Shown one piece after another: positions 38,604 through 48,621 of a DNA stretch of 64,000 bases. The notes beneath the pieces were generated by a model. The model was given only the letters and a program-made list of their open reading frames with translations. It had not been told where the DNA came from and made no database searches. Source of the DNA: an uncultured Pelagibacteraceae bacterium (GTDB lineage Bacteria > Pseudomonadota > Alphaproteobacteria > Pelagibacterales > Pelagibacteraceae); assembly GCA_902614125.1 (NCBI GenBank), contig CACMJW010000005.1, forward strand, positions 1-64,000. Direction: 5' to 3'. How positions within the stretch are numbered: the stretch's first letter is position 1; the number at the start of each line of letters is the position of its first letter. Made by a program: the position numbers and the translations under genes.

Positions 38604-39743
38604 TTAGATCTTCTTTAAACCTTGAAACAATAGCTTATTATATAATGTAGCATCTGCATTACCTTCACATCCCATAACAAGTACATTTGATTTTTCATCA
38701 AGCTCCAAAAGATTTTTGATTTTTTTATCATTACATGCAGCTATTAAACTTATTATTCCAGGTGTTGCACATTCACCACCTGTAATTTTTTTATTACTGA
38801 ATTTTGATCTAGCTAACATTGCAACTGTATTTGATACTTTTGAATCATCTACTGTTATACAATGATTTGTAGATTTATTTAAAATGTTCCAAGGTACCAG
38901 AGACATTTCGTTACAAGACATTCCTCCCATAATACTTTCTTTTTTAATTTTAATTTTTTTCATTTTTTGAGCCTCAATACTTTTTAAAACACAGGCTGCT
39001 TCTTTCGGTTCAACTACAATAATTTTTGGAATTCTTTTAAAATATCTTGCAATACCCGCCACAGATCCAGCCGCCATTCCCCCAACACCTGCTTGGAGAA
39101 AAACATGAGTAATATACTGATTTGTTTGTATAGATATTTCTTTAATCATTATTGAATAACCTGCCATTGTAAGTTGGGGTACATATTTATAATTTTTATT
39201 AGAAACATCTTGAACAATATGCCACTTATTTTTTTTAGTTTGTCTTATACATTCGTTTAAAGAACTTTCATAATCACCTTTAACTCTTGTAACAACAGCT
39301 CCAAATTTTTCTATTTCTTTAACTCTTGTTTTGCTAACGTACTGACTAACAAATATTCTACACTCTAATCCCAATCTTTGAGCTCCCCAGGCAACCGATC
39401 TTCCATGGTTTCCTGCTGTTGCTGAAGAAATTACAATATTTTTTCTTCCTTTTGAGATATCTTCAACTGCATAAGCTCCACCTAATGCTTTGAAAGATTT
39501 TAAATGAAATCTTTTAGACTCGTCTTTATAAAAAATATTTTTAAGTTTAAGTTTTTTATTAAGTTTATCTAATTTTATTAGTGGAGTAGGCGAGTAACCT
39601 TTCCACTTTGATATTTTATTATAAGCTTTATCTATAAATTGTTTGGATAAATGTTTTAAAACTTGCTTTCTTGAAAAATTATATCTTTCATTAGATAAAA
39701 ATTTTGAATATTTCCAAGAAGAAATTTTAGCCAATTCCTTCAT
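38604..39743 (-). CDS. PLP-dependent lyase, diaminopropionate ammonia-lyase/threonine dehydratase-like
   Basis: YKDESKRFHLKSFKALGGAYAV PLP-lysine motif; SSATAGNHGRSVAWGA; GGMSCNE. Confidence 0.75.
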   Translation of the reverse strand: MKELAKISSWKYSKFLSNERYNFSRKQVLKHLSKQFIDKAYNKISKWKGYSPTPLIKLDKLNKKLKLKNIFYKDESKRFHLKSFKALGGAYAVEDISKGRKNIVISSATAGNHGRSVAWGAQRLGLECRIFVSQYVSKTRVKEIEKFGAVVTRVKGDYESSLNECIRQTKKNKWHIVQDVSNKNYKYVPQLTMAGYSIMIKEISIQTNQYITHVFLQAGVGGMAAGSVAGIARYFKRIPKIIVVEPKEAACVLKSIEAQKMKKIKIKKESIMGGMSCNEMSLVPWNILNKSTNHCITVDDSKVSNTVAMLARSKFSNKKITGGECATPGIISLIAACNDKKIKNLLELDEKSNVLVMGCEGNADATLYNKLLFQGLKKI

Positions 39744-39744
39744 G

Positions 39745-41070
39745 TTAACAGTCTAGTGTGTTAGCTCTTTCCCAATGTGTAATAGGTTTTCTTTTGTTAA
39801 ACACTTCTTTTCTTTTAAAATTTGATAGCTCTGTTTTTTTTAATTTTAGATAACTTTTAATAACATCTTTACCAAAGGTATTATTTAACATTTTACTTTT
39901 TTCTAACATTGCTAAAGCTTGACCTACATCATTTGGAAGTTTTGCAAGTTTTGGATATTTTTTATAATCTGTATACATATTGCAATGAAGAGGTTTACCA
40001 GGATTAATTTTTTTATTAATTCCCTCTATTCCTGCTGCCAATACACCTGCTTGCAATAAGTATGGATTTGCTGATCCATCCATTAATCTTAATTCAAATC
40101 TCCCCTGATCTGGAACTCTAATCATATGTGTTCTGTTGTTGCCGGTATAAGAAATACTACTTGGAGACCAAGTTGCACCTGACTTTGTTGGGGGTGCGTT
40201 TATTCTTCTATAACTGTTGATAGTTGGGTTAAAAAAAGCTGATAAAGGTTGAGCATTTTTAATTAAACCACCAAGAAAGTTATAAGCTAATTTACTAAGT
40301 CCTAATTTATCTTTTTTATCTAAAAATTTATTTACTCCACCACTCCAAACAGAGACATGAGCATGACAACCATTTCCAGTTAAATTGTTAAAAGGTTTTG
40401 GCATGAAAGTAGCTCTTAATCCATGTTTCTCAGCAAGATTCTTTACCATGAATTTAAAGAACACATGTCTATCTGCAGTAACGAGACTATCAGAGTAATC
40501 CCAATTCATTTCAAATTGACCATTCGCATCCTCATGATCGTTTTGGTATGGTTTCCATCCAAGTTCAATCATACTGTCACAAATTTCTTTAATTAGATCA
40601 TATCTTCTCATCAATGCAGATTGATCATAACAAGGTTTTGACTGTATATCTCTTGGATCAGCTATTGATAAACCATCTTCAGAAATTAAAAAATATTCAC
40701 ATTCAACACCTGACTTCATCTGAAGTTTTTTTGCTTTTAGTCTTTGGATTTGGTTTTTAAGCATTACTCTCGGTGATGCTTCAACTGGTTTTCCATCCAT
40801 AAATAAATCAGAAGCTAACCATCCAATTTCTTTATTCCAAGGTAATTGAATTAAACTATCAGGATCAGGTATTGCAAACATATCACTATCAGCAGGCGTC
40901 ATGTCCAACCAGGTAGCAAATCCAGCAAATCCTGCACCATTCTTTTGCATTTCAGCAATTGCTTGAGCAGGCACTAATTTTGATCTTAATACTCCAAATA
41001 AGTCCACAAAACTTATTAAAAAGTATTTTATTTTTTTTTGTTTAGCAATTTGTGAAAGATTTTTTGGCAT
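39745..41070 (-). CDS. gmaS: Gamma-glutamylmethylamide synthetase-like (glutamine synthetase family)
   Basis: YFLISFVDLFGVLRSKLVPAQAIAEMQKNGAGFAGFATWLD start, NDHEDANGQFEMNW, GNGCHAHVSVW, IRVPDQGRFELRLMDGSANPYL; lies directly downstream of glxBCD-like genes as in mgsABC-gmaS operons. Confidence 0.8.
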   Translation of the reverse strand: MPKNLSQIAKQKKIKYFLISFVDLFGVLRSKLVPAQAIAEMQKNGAGFAGFATWLDMTPADSDMFAIPDPDSLIQLPWNKEIGWLASDLFMDGKPVEASPRVMLKNQIQRLKAKKLQMKSGVECEYFLISEDGLSIADPRDIQSKPCYDQSALMRRYDLIKEICDSMIELGWKPYQNDHEDANGQFEMNWDYSDSLVTADRHVFFKFMVKNLAEKHGLRATFMPKPFNNLTGNGCHAHVSVWSGGVNKFLDKKDKLGLSKLAYNFLGGLIKNAQPLSAFFNPTINSYRRINAPPTKSGATWSPSSISYTGNNRTHMIRVPDQGRFELRLMDGSANPYLLQAGVLAAGIEGINKKINPGKPLHCNMYTDYKKYPKLAKLPNDVGQALAMLEKSKMLNNTFGKDVIKSYLKLKKTELSNFKRKEVFNKRKPITHWERANTLDC

Positions 41071-41100
41071 ATTAAAAGCTATTAGAATTCAAATTCTTAA

Positions 41101-42420
41101 TCAATCTTTTTCTTTAAATCCAGGTATCCAATTAGTTCCAGCTAATGGAACTCGTGCCATCGCAGCTGCTTCAACTGTTAAAGCAACTAAATCTTCAGGC
41201 TCTAAATTTCTTACATCAGACTTACCATTTGCTCTTGCTAAGGTCTGCAACTCTAACGTTAAAGTAGTCAAATAGTTTTTTAATTGTCTTCCACCTTCTT
41301 TTGGATCTAGTCTTTTCTCAAGTTTAGGATCTTGTGTTGCAACACCTACAGGACATCTACCTGTATGACAGTGATGACAGTAACCAGGTTCTGTTCCAAG
41401 TTTTTCATAATCTTTTCTGTATAAATCTGCATTGCAATTCAATGCCATCATAGCAGCAGAACCAATTGATACTGCGTCCGCTCCCATAGCAAGTGCTTTT
41501 GCAACATCAGCTCCTGTTCTAATCCCACCAGAAACAATTAGTTGAACTTTACGATGCATATTTAATTCTTTTAATGCATCAACTGCTTCTCTTAACGCAC
41601 CTAAAGTTGGAATTCCAACATGTTCAATAAATACATCTTGTGTTGCAGCAGTACCTCCTTGCATTCCATCTAATACAACTACATCTGCACCTGCTTTAAC
41701 TGCAAGCGCAGTATCATAATAAGATCTTGCTGCACCTACTTTAATATAAATAGGTTTTTCCCAATTTGTTATTTCTCTTAACTCTTGAATTTTAATCTCT
41801 AAATCATCTGGTCCAGTCCAATCAGGATGACGACATGCACTTCTTTGATCTATTCCCTCTGGTAGCGTTCTCATTCCTGCAACTCTTTTATTAATTTTTT
41901 GACCTAACAACATACCTCCACCACCTGGTTTTGCGCCTTGTCCAACAACAACTTCAATTGCATCAGCTTTTCTTAAATCATCAGGATTCATGCCATATCT
42001 AGAAGGAAGTAATTGGTAAACTAAATACTTAGATGAACCTCTTTCTTCTTTGGTCATTCCTCCATCACCTGTTGTTGTTGAAGTTCCCATTGATGATGCG
42101 CCCCTTCCTAATGCATCTTTAGCGTTAGCTCCCAACGCGCCAAAACTCATTCCAGCTATAGTAATAGGTATGTCTAACTTTAAAGGTTTCTTTGCAAATC
42201 TGTCTCCAAGCACAACTGAAGTGTTACATTTTTCCCTATATCCTTCTAAAGGATATCTAGACATTGAAGCACCTAAGAAAACTAGATCATCAAAGTCAGG
42301 TACTTTTCTTTTAGCACCTAACCCTCGTATTTGATAAATTCCCTCTTTAGCTGCTCTTTGAATTTCATTAATAGTTGATTGAGGAAATGTTTTAAATTCT
42401 TTTAAGCCTTTTTTTTTCAT
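41101..42420 (-). CDS. mgsC: FMN-binding glutamate synthase-family protein (MgsC/GlxD-like)
   Basis: ITIAGMSFGALGANAKDALGRGA, GQGAKPGGGGMLLGQKI, HCHTGRCPVGVATQDPKL. Confidence 0.8.
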   Translation of the reverse strand: MKKKGLKEFKTFPQSTINEIQRAAKEGIYQIRGLGAKRKVPDFDDLVFLGASMSRYPLEGYREKCNTSVVLGDRFAKKPLKLDIPITIAGMSFGALGANAKDALGRGASSMGTSTTTGDGGMTKEERGSSKYLVYQLLPSRYGMNPDDLRKADAIEVVVGQGAKPGGGGMLLGQKINKRVAGMRTLPEGIDQRSACRHPDWTGPDDLEIKIQELREITNWEKPIYIKVGAARSYYDTALAVKAGADVVVLDGMQGGTAATQDVFIEHVGIPTLGALREAVDALKELNMHRKVQLIVSGGIRTGADVAKALAMGADAVSIGSAAMMALNCNADLYRKDYEKLGTEPGYCHHCHTGRCPVGVATQDPKLEKRLDPKEGGRQLKNYLTTLTLELQTLARANGKSDVRNLEPEDLVALTVEAAAMARVPLAGTNWIPGFKEKD

Positions 42421-43101
42421 TTAATACGCTCCTGCATTATCAATTTTAAAATTATAAAGTTTTCTAGCAGAGCCATATCTTTTAAAATTTTTGGGATTTT
42501 CAGAAATATTTAAATCTTTAAAAATCTTTCTTAATTCATTAATACTTTTGTCATCCATTTTTTTTTCAACACAATCTGCGCCTAAACTTTTTACTTTACC
42601 CTTAACAAAGATTTTTGCCTCATAAATACTATCTCCCAAATCTTCATCTGCATCACCAAAAATAATTAAGTTTCCCTTTTGAGCCATAAACGCTGACATA
42701 TGACCAACAGATCCTTTAACAATAATATTAATTCCTTTCATAGAAATTCCACATCTTGAACTCGCATCACCATCAATAACAAGATTTCCACCATGACCAG
42801 TTGCACCAGCAGATTGTGAAGCATTTCCTTTAACAAATACATTTCCAGACATCATATTTTCAGCAACACCTGTTCCAACATTTCCGTGAACAGTAACAGA
42901 TGCCTTTTGGTTCATTCCAGCACAATAGTACCCAGTATGTCCATTTATAGTTACATCAATATCATCTTTTAAACCTGCACATATTGCATGATGACCTGAA
43001 GGATTCTCTATTTTAAATTTTCTGACATTACTTTTTCTATCTATATTTTGAAGATATTTGTTAATGTCGGTTAGTTTTTTTTTACTTAGATCAAAATTCA
43101 T
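42421..43101 (-). CDS. mgsB: GXGXG-motif (GltB C-terminal-like) protein (MgsB/GlxC-like)
   Basis: GHTGYYCAGMNQKASVTVHGNVGTGVAENMMSGNVFVKGNASQSAGATGHGG right-handed beta-helix repeats. Confidence 0.8.
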   Translation of the reverse strand: MNFDLSKKKLTDINKYLQNIDRKSNVRKFKIENPSGHHAICAGLKDDIDVTINGHTGYYCAGMNQKASVTVHGNVGTGVAENMMSGNVFVKGNASQSAGATGHGGNLVIDGDASSRCGISMKGINIIVKGSVGHMSAFMAQKGNLIIFGDADEDLGDSIYEAKIFVKGKVKSLGADCVEKKMDDKSINELRKIFKDLNISENPKNFKRYGSARKLYNFKIDNAGAY

Positions 43102-43103
43102 AA

Positions 43104-43982
43104 TTACCAGTTATAGACAACACCAGGTTTTGGTTCAAAAATCTTAGCAGAATTTACATTTGGCAAATGAGCCATTGCTTGAAATTCTGAAGCAACAGCA
43201 ACATAGTCTTTTGTTTCAGCAACAACTGCTGGCTTACATGCAACCTCATCTCTCAATAAGGCAAAACCATCTTTAGTACCTGCAATAAAAGTATAAAAGC
43301 CATCCAAGTTTTTTAGACTACTTGCTAAAGTATTTTTTAAATTATTTCCTTCAGAAATTTTGTTTGAAATATATCCAGCTGCAACCTCAGTATCATTTTC
43401 TGATTTAAATTCTTGTCCTTTTTTAATTAAATCTCTTCTTACATTATTATGATTAGATAATGAGCCATTGTGAACTAAACATTCATCCTCAGCAGTAGAA
43501 TAGGGATGCGACCCTTCAGTTGTGATAGCACTTTCAGTTGCCATTCTAGTATGACCGATACCATGAGTTCCAGAAAAGGATGATAATTTAAACTTTTTAA
43601 CTACATCTTTAGGATTGCCAGTTTGCTTAAAAATATTAATACTTTTACCGTATCCAACGATTGAAACTTCTTTAATTTTCTCATTAATCACTTTTATTAC
43701 TTCTTTAGGTTCATCTTTTGTTTCCATTATTACATGGTCAGAGTATTTGATAATTTTTATTTTCTTAAAATATTTGGATATTTTTTTTTTAAAATCTTGC
43801 TCTGAAAAATTGTTTAAACAAATTGAATATTTAAAATTATTTTTATTTTCTTTTGTGTAAATTGCAAACCCTGCACTATCAGGACCTCTTGTTGCCATAT
43901 TGTCCAACATTCCAGATAAAAATTTACCTAAAGACTTTTCGTACTTTTTTGTTTTTAAATATATTCCAACTATTCCACACAT
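43104..43982 (-). CDS. mgsA: Class II glutamine amidotransferase (MgsA/GlxB-like)
   Basis: MCGIVGIYL N-terminal Cys, RGPDSAGFAIY, GIGHTRMATESAITTEGSHPYSTAEDECLVHNGSLSNHN. Confidence 0.85.
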   Translation of the reverse strand: MCGIVGIYLKTKKYEKSLGKFLSGMLDNMATRGPDSAGFAIYTKENKNNFKYSICLNNFSEQDFKKKISKYFKKIKIIKYSDHVIMETKDEPKEVIKVINEKIKEVSIVGYGKSINIFKQTGNPKDVVKKFKLSSFSGTHGIGHTRMATESAITTEGSHPYSTAEDECLVHNGSLSNHNNVRRDLIKKGQEFKSENDTEVAAGYISNKISEGNNLKNTLASSLKNLDGFYTFIAGTKDGFALLRDEVACKPAVVAETKDYVAVASEFQAMAHLPNVNSAKIFEPKPGVVYNW

Positions 43983-43996
43983 AAATTTAAGTGATT

Positions 43997-44161
43997 TTAC
44001 TTTAACAGATTTAATAAAGCGTCTTTGTAATATAATAAGTTTACTACTACAATAATAATAACAGCGATGATTGCGCCATATTTGGCTTTAGGCCATGCTA
44101 ACCTTGCCATCTTACTTGGAGTTTTATTTTCTTGTTGATTGTTATTTTCGGGATTTTGCAT
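43997..44161 (-). CDS. 54-aa single-TM microprotein
   Basis: Manual translation: MQNPENNNQQENKTPSKMARLAWPKAKYGAIIAVIIIVVVNLLYYKDALLNLLK; below ORF-track length cutoff. Confidence 0.5.
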   Translation of the reverse strand: MQNPENNNQQENKTPSKMARLAWPKAKYGAIIAVIIIVVVNLLYYKDALLNLLK

Positions 44162-44166
44162 TATTT

Positions 44167-44203
44167 AAAAAAGAGGGCACATAATTATATGTGCCCTCTT
44201 TAA
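44167..44203 (-). terminator. Rho-independent terminator downstream of the amt/microprotein genes
   Basis: AAAGAGGGCACATA atta TATGTGCCCTCTTT perfect 14-bp stem; minus-strand T tract (CTCTTTTTTAAAT). Confidence 0.85.
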
Positions 44204-44207
44204 AGTT

Positions 44208-44429
44208 TTAGCCGTCTGTTATATTGCTTTTCCAGTCATTAGCACCTGGTCTTTTTCTAGCAATTTCATTCATCTTACCATCTTCTTGTTTAGATGAAAT
44301 TACATGCCAGCCGACCCAAATGATGATTGCTACAATAACTAGCACTCCTTCTGAGCCAACACCTGGATAAACAGATCCTTGTACCTCAGAGGCACTTAAA
44401 TGATCTATCCAATTAGATACTGTTGCCAT
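44208..44429 (-). CDS. 73-aa single-TM protein adjacent to amt
   Basis: ORF with one TM helix (VGSEGVLVIVAIIIWVGWHVI), just downstream of amt and followed by a strong terminator. Confidence 0.65.
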   Translation of the reverse strand: MATVSNWIDHLSASEVQGSVYPGVGSEGVLVIVAIIIWVGWHVISSKQEDGKMNEIARKRPGANDWKSNITDG

Positions 44430-44442
44430 TTATATACCTCCT

Positions 44443-45843
44443 TTATCTACTGGCTGAGGCCACAGCTTTTTCGTCATCTTTAGCCTCCTCCATAATTGTG
44501 TAATCAAGTCCTGCAAGCTCTACTTCTTTTGGAATTCTTAATTTACCCATTCCATTTAGAACTTTAGCAATTATATAACCTGGAAGCATACCAAGTACAA
44601 AAAACATAATTATTGCACCAATAAACATTCCTAAAGGATTAATCGCTGCATAGGTAGTTCCATCCCACATTTCTCCTACACCATAACCAGATGAAGGATA
44701 ACCATTTAAAACGAAACCACAAATTACAAGACCAACAAATCCAGCATAACCATGCACAGCTACTGCTCCAACTGCATCGTCGATTTTATATTTTCTCTCG
44801 ACCCAGTAATGCATTTTGTAAGCTATAACTACACCTATCATACCGATTATCATTGATTGAATTGGATGATATAAATCATTACCTGCAGATGCACAGATTA
44901 TGCCCGCAAGTCCTGATGAATAAGTCCAAAAAGGATCTCCCTTTGATATTACATATCCTGCCAACAATCCTCCAGATAACGACATTAAAAAGTTCATCGT
45001 TATTCCACTAAGTGTTGTTGGAGTTAAGTAGATGTTAGTTGCTGTAAAGAAAGTTACACCTTCCATACCATACTCAGGTCCAAGATCGTAAATTGGAACA
45101 TTACAAGCTGCGTAAAAGCCCCAGAAACCTGTATAGATTAAAAATAATCCAACAGTTACTAACCAAGGGTTTCTTGGTCCAATATTTCTTGGTTCTCCGC
45201 TTGAAGAAAATTTTCCAATTCTTGGTCCTAAAACAACAAGAACACCTAAAGCAAAACCTCCTGCAATTGCATGAATTACACCTGAAGCATATGCATCATG
45301 GTATCCTAATATTTTTAACATCCATCCATCAAAATGCCATCCCCATGAAGCATCTATTGTCCAAAAAACAGAACCTATTGCAATTGCAAGAATTCCAAAT
45401 GCAAAAGTTGTTATTCTTTCAATAACTGCCCCTGATACTATTGAGGCTGCAGTCCATGAAAATAATAAAAAGGCTGCCCAAAAGACACCCATTATATGAT
45501 CGTTAAGATTTACCGCCATCAATGCATTAGTAGGGTTAGCAAGATCATTTCCACCAAATCCACCTCCAAGAACTAGACCTGTACTCTCGGTCATAATCGA
45601 AGGAGCTAATCCTGGTCCTGTTGGAAATGCCCAGTATATCCACCAACCAAAGAAAAACCACGTAACCGTAACCAAAGGTATAAGCATTGTGTTTTTCATA
45701 AGAGTATGTTGGTGATGTTTGTATCGAGATGCCCCAACCTCATACATACAAAATCCTACGTGGATCAAAAACATAAGAACTACTGTTACCCAATAGTAAA
45801 ACTCTGTAAATATAGTTGTGAGAGCACCTAATTGATCAGTCAT
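44443..45843 (-). CDS. amt: Amt-family ammonium/methylammonium transporter
   Basis: ASGVIHAIAGGFALG and GAVAVHGYAGFVGL twin-His regions, IVSGAVIERITTFAF; about 11 TM segments. Confidence 0.9.
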   Translation of the reverse strand: MTDQLGALTTIFTEFYYWVTVVLMFLIHVGFCMYEVGASRYKHHQHTLMKNTMLIPLVTVTWFFFGWWIYWAFPTGPGLAPSIMTESTGLVLGGGFGGNDLANPTNALMAVNLNDHIMGVFWAAFLLFSWTAASIVSGAVIERITTFAFGILAIAIGSVFWTIDASWGWHFDGWMLKILGYHDAYASGVIHAIAGGFALGVLVVLGPRIGKFSSSGEPRNIGPRNPWLVTVGLFLIYTGFWGFYAACNVPIYDLGPEYGMEGVTFFTATNIYLTPTTLSGITMNFLMSLSGGLLAGYVISKGDPFWTYSSGLAGIICASAGNDLYHPIQSMIIGMIGVVIAYKMHYWVERKYKIDDAVGAVAVHGYAGFVGLVICGFVLNGYPSSGYGVGEMWDGTTYAAINPLGMFIGAIIMFFVLGMLPGYIIAKVLNGMGKLRIPKEVELAGLDYTIMEEAKDDEKAVASASR

Positions 45844-45917
45844 ATTTCTCTCTCCTGTTAATAATTAATTAACCTTATGAAATTTTGGAGAGTCTGACAA
45901 TTTTAAATTAGTTATAA

Positions 45918-45946
45918 AAAATATAAGTTAATAATTATTTTATCAA
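45918..45946 (-). promoter_or_regulatory. Possible sigma70 promoter upstream of amt
   Basis: Minus strand TTGATA - 17 nt - TATTTT, in the gap between amt and the ORF at 45961. Confidence 0.4.
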
Positions 45947-45960
45947 CTAAGAATTGAAAA

Positions 45961-46365
45961 TTAAAACTTTAGATATGCTTTCTTTAAATCAACTAGAGGA
46001 TGATTCGGTGACATTTGGAATTTCACGAGCAGTTCTCTTGCGATCATATCTCTGTCTTGTTGATTGTTAGGAAGTTTTATTTTGCTAGGAATTGTTACCC
46101 AACCATTAGCATTTCTATCAAAGACAGCAGGTCTGTTTTCCTCATAACCCATATGAACGTCTTCCAACCAATTTAAATCATCCCAACCCATTGCCTCTAT
46201 ATATTTTTTAAGAAATGGAGTAAGTCTCGAGTAATCCGGTAAAAGGTTTACGTCATATCTATAACCGATCGTTTGACCGATCATTTTTTCTCTTGCAGTC
46301 TCTTTCTTTTTACCTAACTGCCCTTGGTTACTTTTCTTTGTTTCTTTCTTTGTCTTTTTAGCCAT
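45961..46365 (-). CDS. Uncharacterised 134-aa protein with Lys-rich N-terminus, in the glx operon
   Basis: Intact ORF directly downstream of the glxD-like gene; no family recognised (WDDLNWLEDVHMGYEENRPAVFDRNANGWVTIPSKIKL). Confidence 0.65.
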   Translation of the reverse strand: MAKKTKKETKKSNQGQLGKKKETAREKMIGQTIGYRYDVNLLPDYSRLTPFLKKYIEAMGWDDLNWLEDVHMGYEENRPAVFDRNANGWVTIPSKIKLPNNQQDRDMIARELLVKFQMSPNHPLVDLKKAYLKF

Positions 46366-46374
46366 TCTAAGATC

Positions 46375-47766
46375 CTATATTTTATGGAAGTCTTTAACAC
46401 CTACTGTATGGTTAGTTCCTGCTAAAGGCACTTTTGCTAAAGCCGATGCTTCCATTGTTAATGCAGCCATATCCTCTGGCTCTAAAGAGTGGATATTTGT
46501 TTTTCCACATGCTCTTGCTAGAAGTTGCGCCTCTAAAGTCATGGCATGTAAATAATTATATACTCTTAATGCAGCATCATCTGGGTTTAATCTTTTTCTT
46601 AATTTTGGATCTTGAGTAGCGACACCAACTGGACATCTACCTGTATGGCAGTGATAACAATGTCCTGCTGGAACTCCCATCTCTTTTTCAAAATTAGATT
46701 CTGGAATTTCTTTGTTACAGTTAAGTGCAACCATAGCACCTGTTCCAATTGCAATTGCATCAGCTCCTAAGGCTAAAGCTTTTGCCATATCAGCACCATC
46801 TCTTACTCCACCTGCATAGATTAAAGTAACTTTTCCAGTTTTGCCTACGTCATCCAAAGCTCTTCTTGCTTCTCTAATACCAGCAATACCAGGAATACCT
46901 GTATTTGCTGCAGCGATGTGTGGTCCTGCTCCAGTTGATCCTTCCATTCCATCTAAATAGATAGAGTCTGGATCACATTTTGCTGCCATACGAACATCAT
47001 CGTAAACTTTAGCAGCACCAAGTTTTAACTGAATTGGCACTTTATTTTTCGTTAACTCTCTTAACTCTTGTACTTTTAATGCAAGGTCATCTGGACCTAA
47101 CCAATCAGGGTGTCTTGCAGGAGATCTTTGATCAATACCAGCTGGTAGTGATCTCATTTCTGCAACTTGATCAGTTACTTTCTGACCCATTAAGTGACCA
47201 CCCATTCCAACTTTTTGTCCTTGTCCAATGAAAACTTCAATTCCATCTGCAAGTTGAGCATGATGTGGATTAAATCCGTATCTAGATTGAATACATTGAT
47301 AGAACCATTTTTCAGAATATCTTCTTTCATCTGGTATCATTCCACCTTCACCTGAACAAGTAGCACTTCCTGCCATTGTAGCACCTCTCGCTAAAGCAGT
47401 TTTTGCTTCATAAGATAATGCACCGAAACTCATTCCTGTAATATATACAGGTATATCTAATTCAATTGGATTTTCACACCTTGGTCCAATAATTGTTTTT
47501 GTTTCACATTTTTCTCTGTAACCTTCGATTACAAATCTTGTTAATGTTCCAGGTAAAAATACTAAATCGTCAAATGTTGGAATTTTTTTCATCAATGCCA
47601 TTCCACGCATTCTGTATCTACCTAGTTCTGCTTTTATGTGGATGTCATCCATTACCTCTGGGGTAAAAATTGCATTATGACCTAGTAGACTTTTATTTCT
47701 TGACGCTACACCATTGCCATTTGAATGACCGTTAGATTTTCCGTTACCATTTTTTTTCTTTGCCAT
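46375..47766 (-). CDS. FMN-binding glutamate synthase-family protein (second GlxD/MgsC-like copy)
   Basis: PVYITGMSFGALSYEAKTALARGATMAG, HCHTGRCPVGVATQDPKLRKRL; paralogue of 41101..42420. Confidence 0.8.
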   Translation of the reverse strand: MAKKKNGNGKSNGHSNGNGVASRNKSLLGHNAIFTPEVMDDIHIKAELGRYRMRGMALMKKIPTFDDLVFLPGTLTRFVIEGYREKCETKTIIGPRCENPIELDIPVYITGMSFGALSYEAKTALARGATMAGSATCSGEGGMIPDERRYSEKWFYQCIQSRYGFNPHHAQLADGIEVFIGQGQKVGMGGHLMGQKVTDQVAEMRSLPAGIDQRSPARHPDWLGPDDLALKVQELRELTKNKVPIQLKLGAAKVYDDVRMAAKCDPDSIYLDGMEGSTGAGPHIAAANTGIPGIAGIREARRALDDVGKTGKVTLIYAGGVRDGADMAKALALGADAIAIGTGAMVALNCNKEIPESNFEKEMGVPAGHCYHCHTGRCPVGVATQDPKLRKRLNPDDAALRVYNYLHAMTLEAQLLARACGKTNIHSLEPEDMAALTMEASALAKVPLAGTNHTVGVKDFHKI

Positions 47767-48621
47767 TTAAATTGCTCCTTTTTTCTCTGTAGGTTCAAGA
47801 GCGTCGTAGTTCCAAAGTTTTTTACCTGCAACAACTTTGGTCATTTTTGAAACATCAAAGTTTTCACCGATCTCCGCAACCTTTAATTTTCTTTTAAGCC
47901 AATCTTGATCTGAATCTGTTAGCTCTGCCTCAACAGCATCACTACCAAATGAACCAATTTTTCCACCTACAAAAATTGTCCCATCGTACATACTGTCGCC
48001 TAGGTTAATACCTACATCTCCAAGGATAATAATTCTTCCTCTTTGCATCATAAAACCCGTAAAAGCACCAGCATCACCACCAATTATTATAGTTCCACCT
48101 TTTTGATCTATACCAGTTCTTGCACCAACGCTACCTTTACAGATTAAATCTCCACCTCTAATAGCAGCTCCAAAACATGATCCAGCATTTTTCTCAATAA
48201 CAACTTTTCCTGCCATCATATTTTCTGCACAAGACCACCCAACTCTTCCATTAATTCTTACAATTGGACCGTCCATTGATCCAACACCAAAATATCCAAG
48301 ACTTCCTTCAAATATTAAATTTAATTTGTTTAATATTCCTACTCCTAGACTGTGTTTACCTTGAGGATTTTTGATAACAATCGTTCCATAACCCTCTTTC
48401 ATTAAATCATCTATTTTTTTATTGGCATCTCTACAATCCATGTCTTTGACATCAATTTCTGTTCTTTTATTAAAATCAACATCATAAGTTCCAAAGTAGT
48501 AGAAGTTTTCTGCTTCATCTGGGTTAAAAAACTTTTGTTGTGTTTTTCCTGTAAGAACCTCAGTGTGAAGACCCATTGATTGGGCTTTTGTTTTTTTTTC
48601 TCCAGTTTTTAGATTTGCCAT
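47767..48621 (-). CDS. GXGXG-motif protein (second GlxC/MgsB-like copy)
   Basis: GRVGWSCAENMMAGKVVIEKNAGSCFGAAIRGGDLICKGSVGARTG beta-helix repeats. Confidence 0.8.
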   Translation of the reverse strand: MANLKTGEKKTKAQSMGLHTEVLTGKTQQKFFNPDEAENFYYFGTYDVDFNKRTEIDVKDMDCRDANKKIDDLMKEGYGTIVIKNPQGKHSLGVGILNKLNLIFEGSLGYFGVGSMDGPIVRINGRVGWSCAENMMAGKVVIEKNAGSCFGAAIRGGDLICKGSVGARTGIDQKGGTIIIGGDAGAFTGFMMQRGRIIILGDVGINLGDSMYDGTIFVGGKIGSFGSDAVEAELTDSDQDWLKRKLKVAEIGENFDVSKMTKVVAGKKLWNYDALEPTEKKGAI

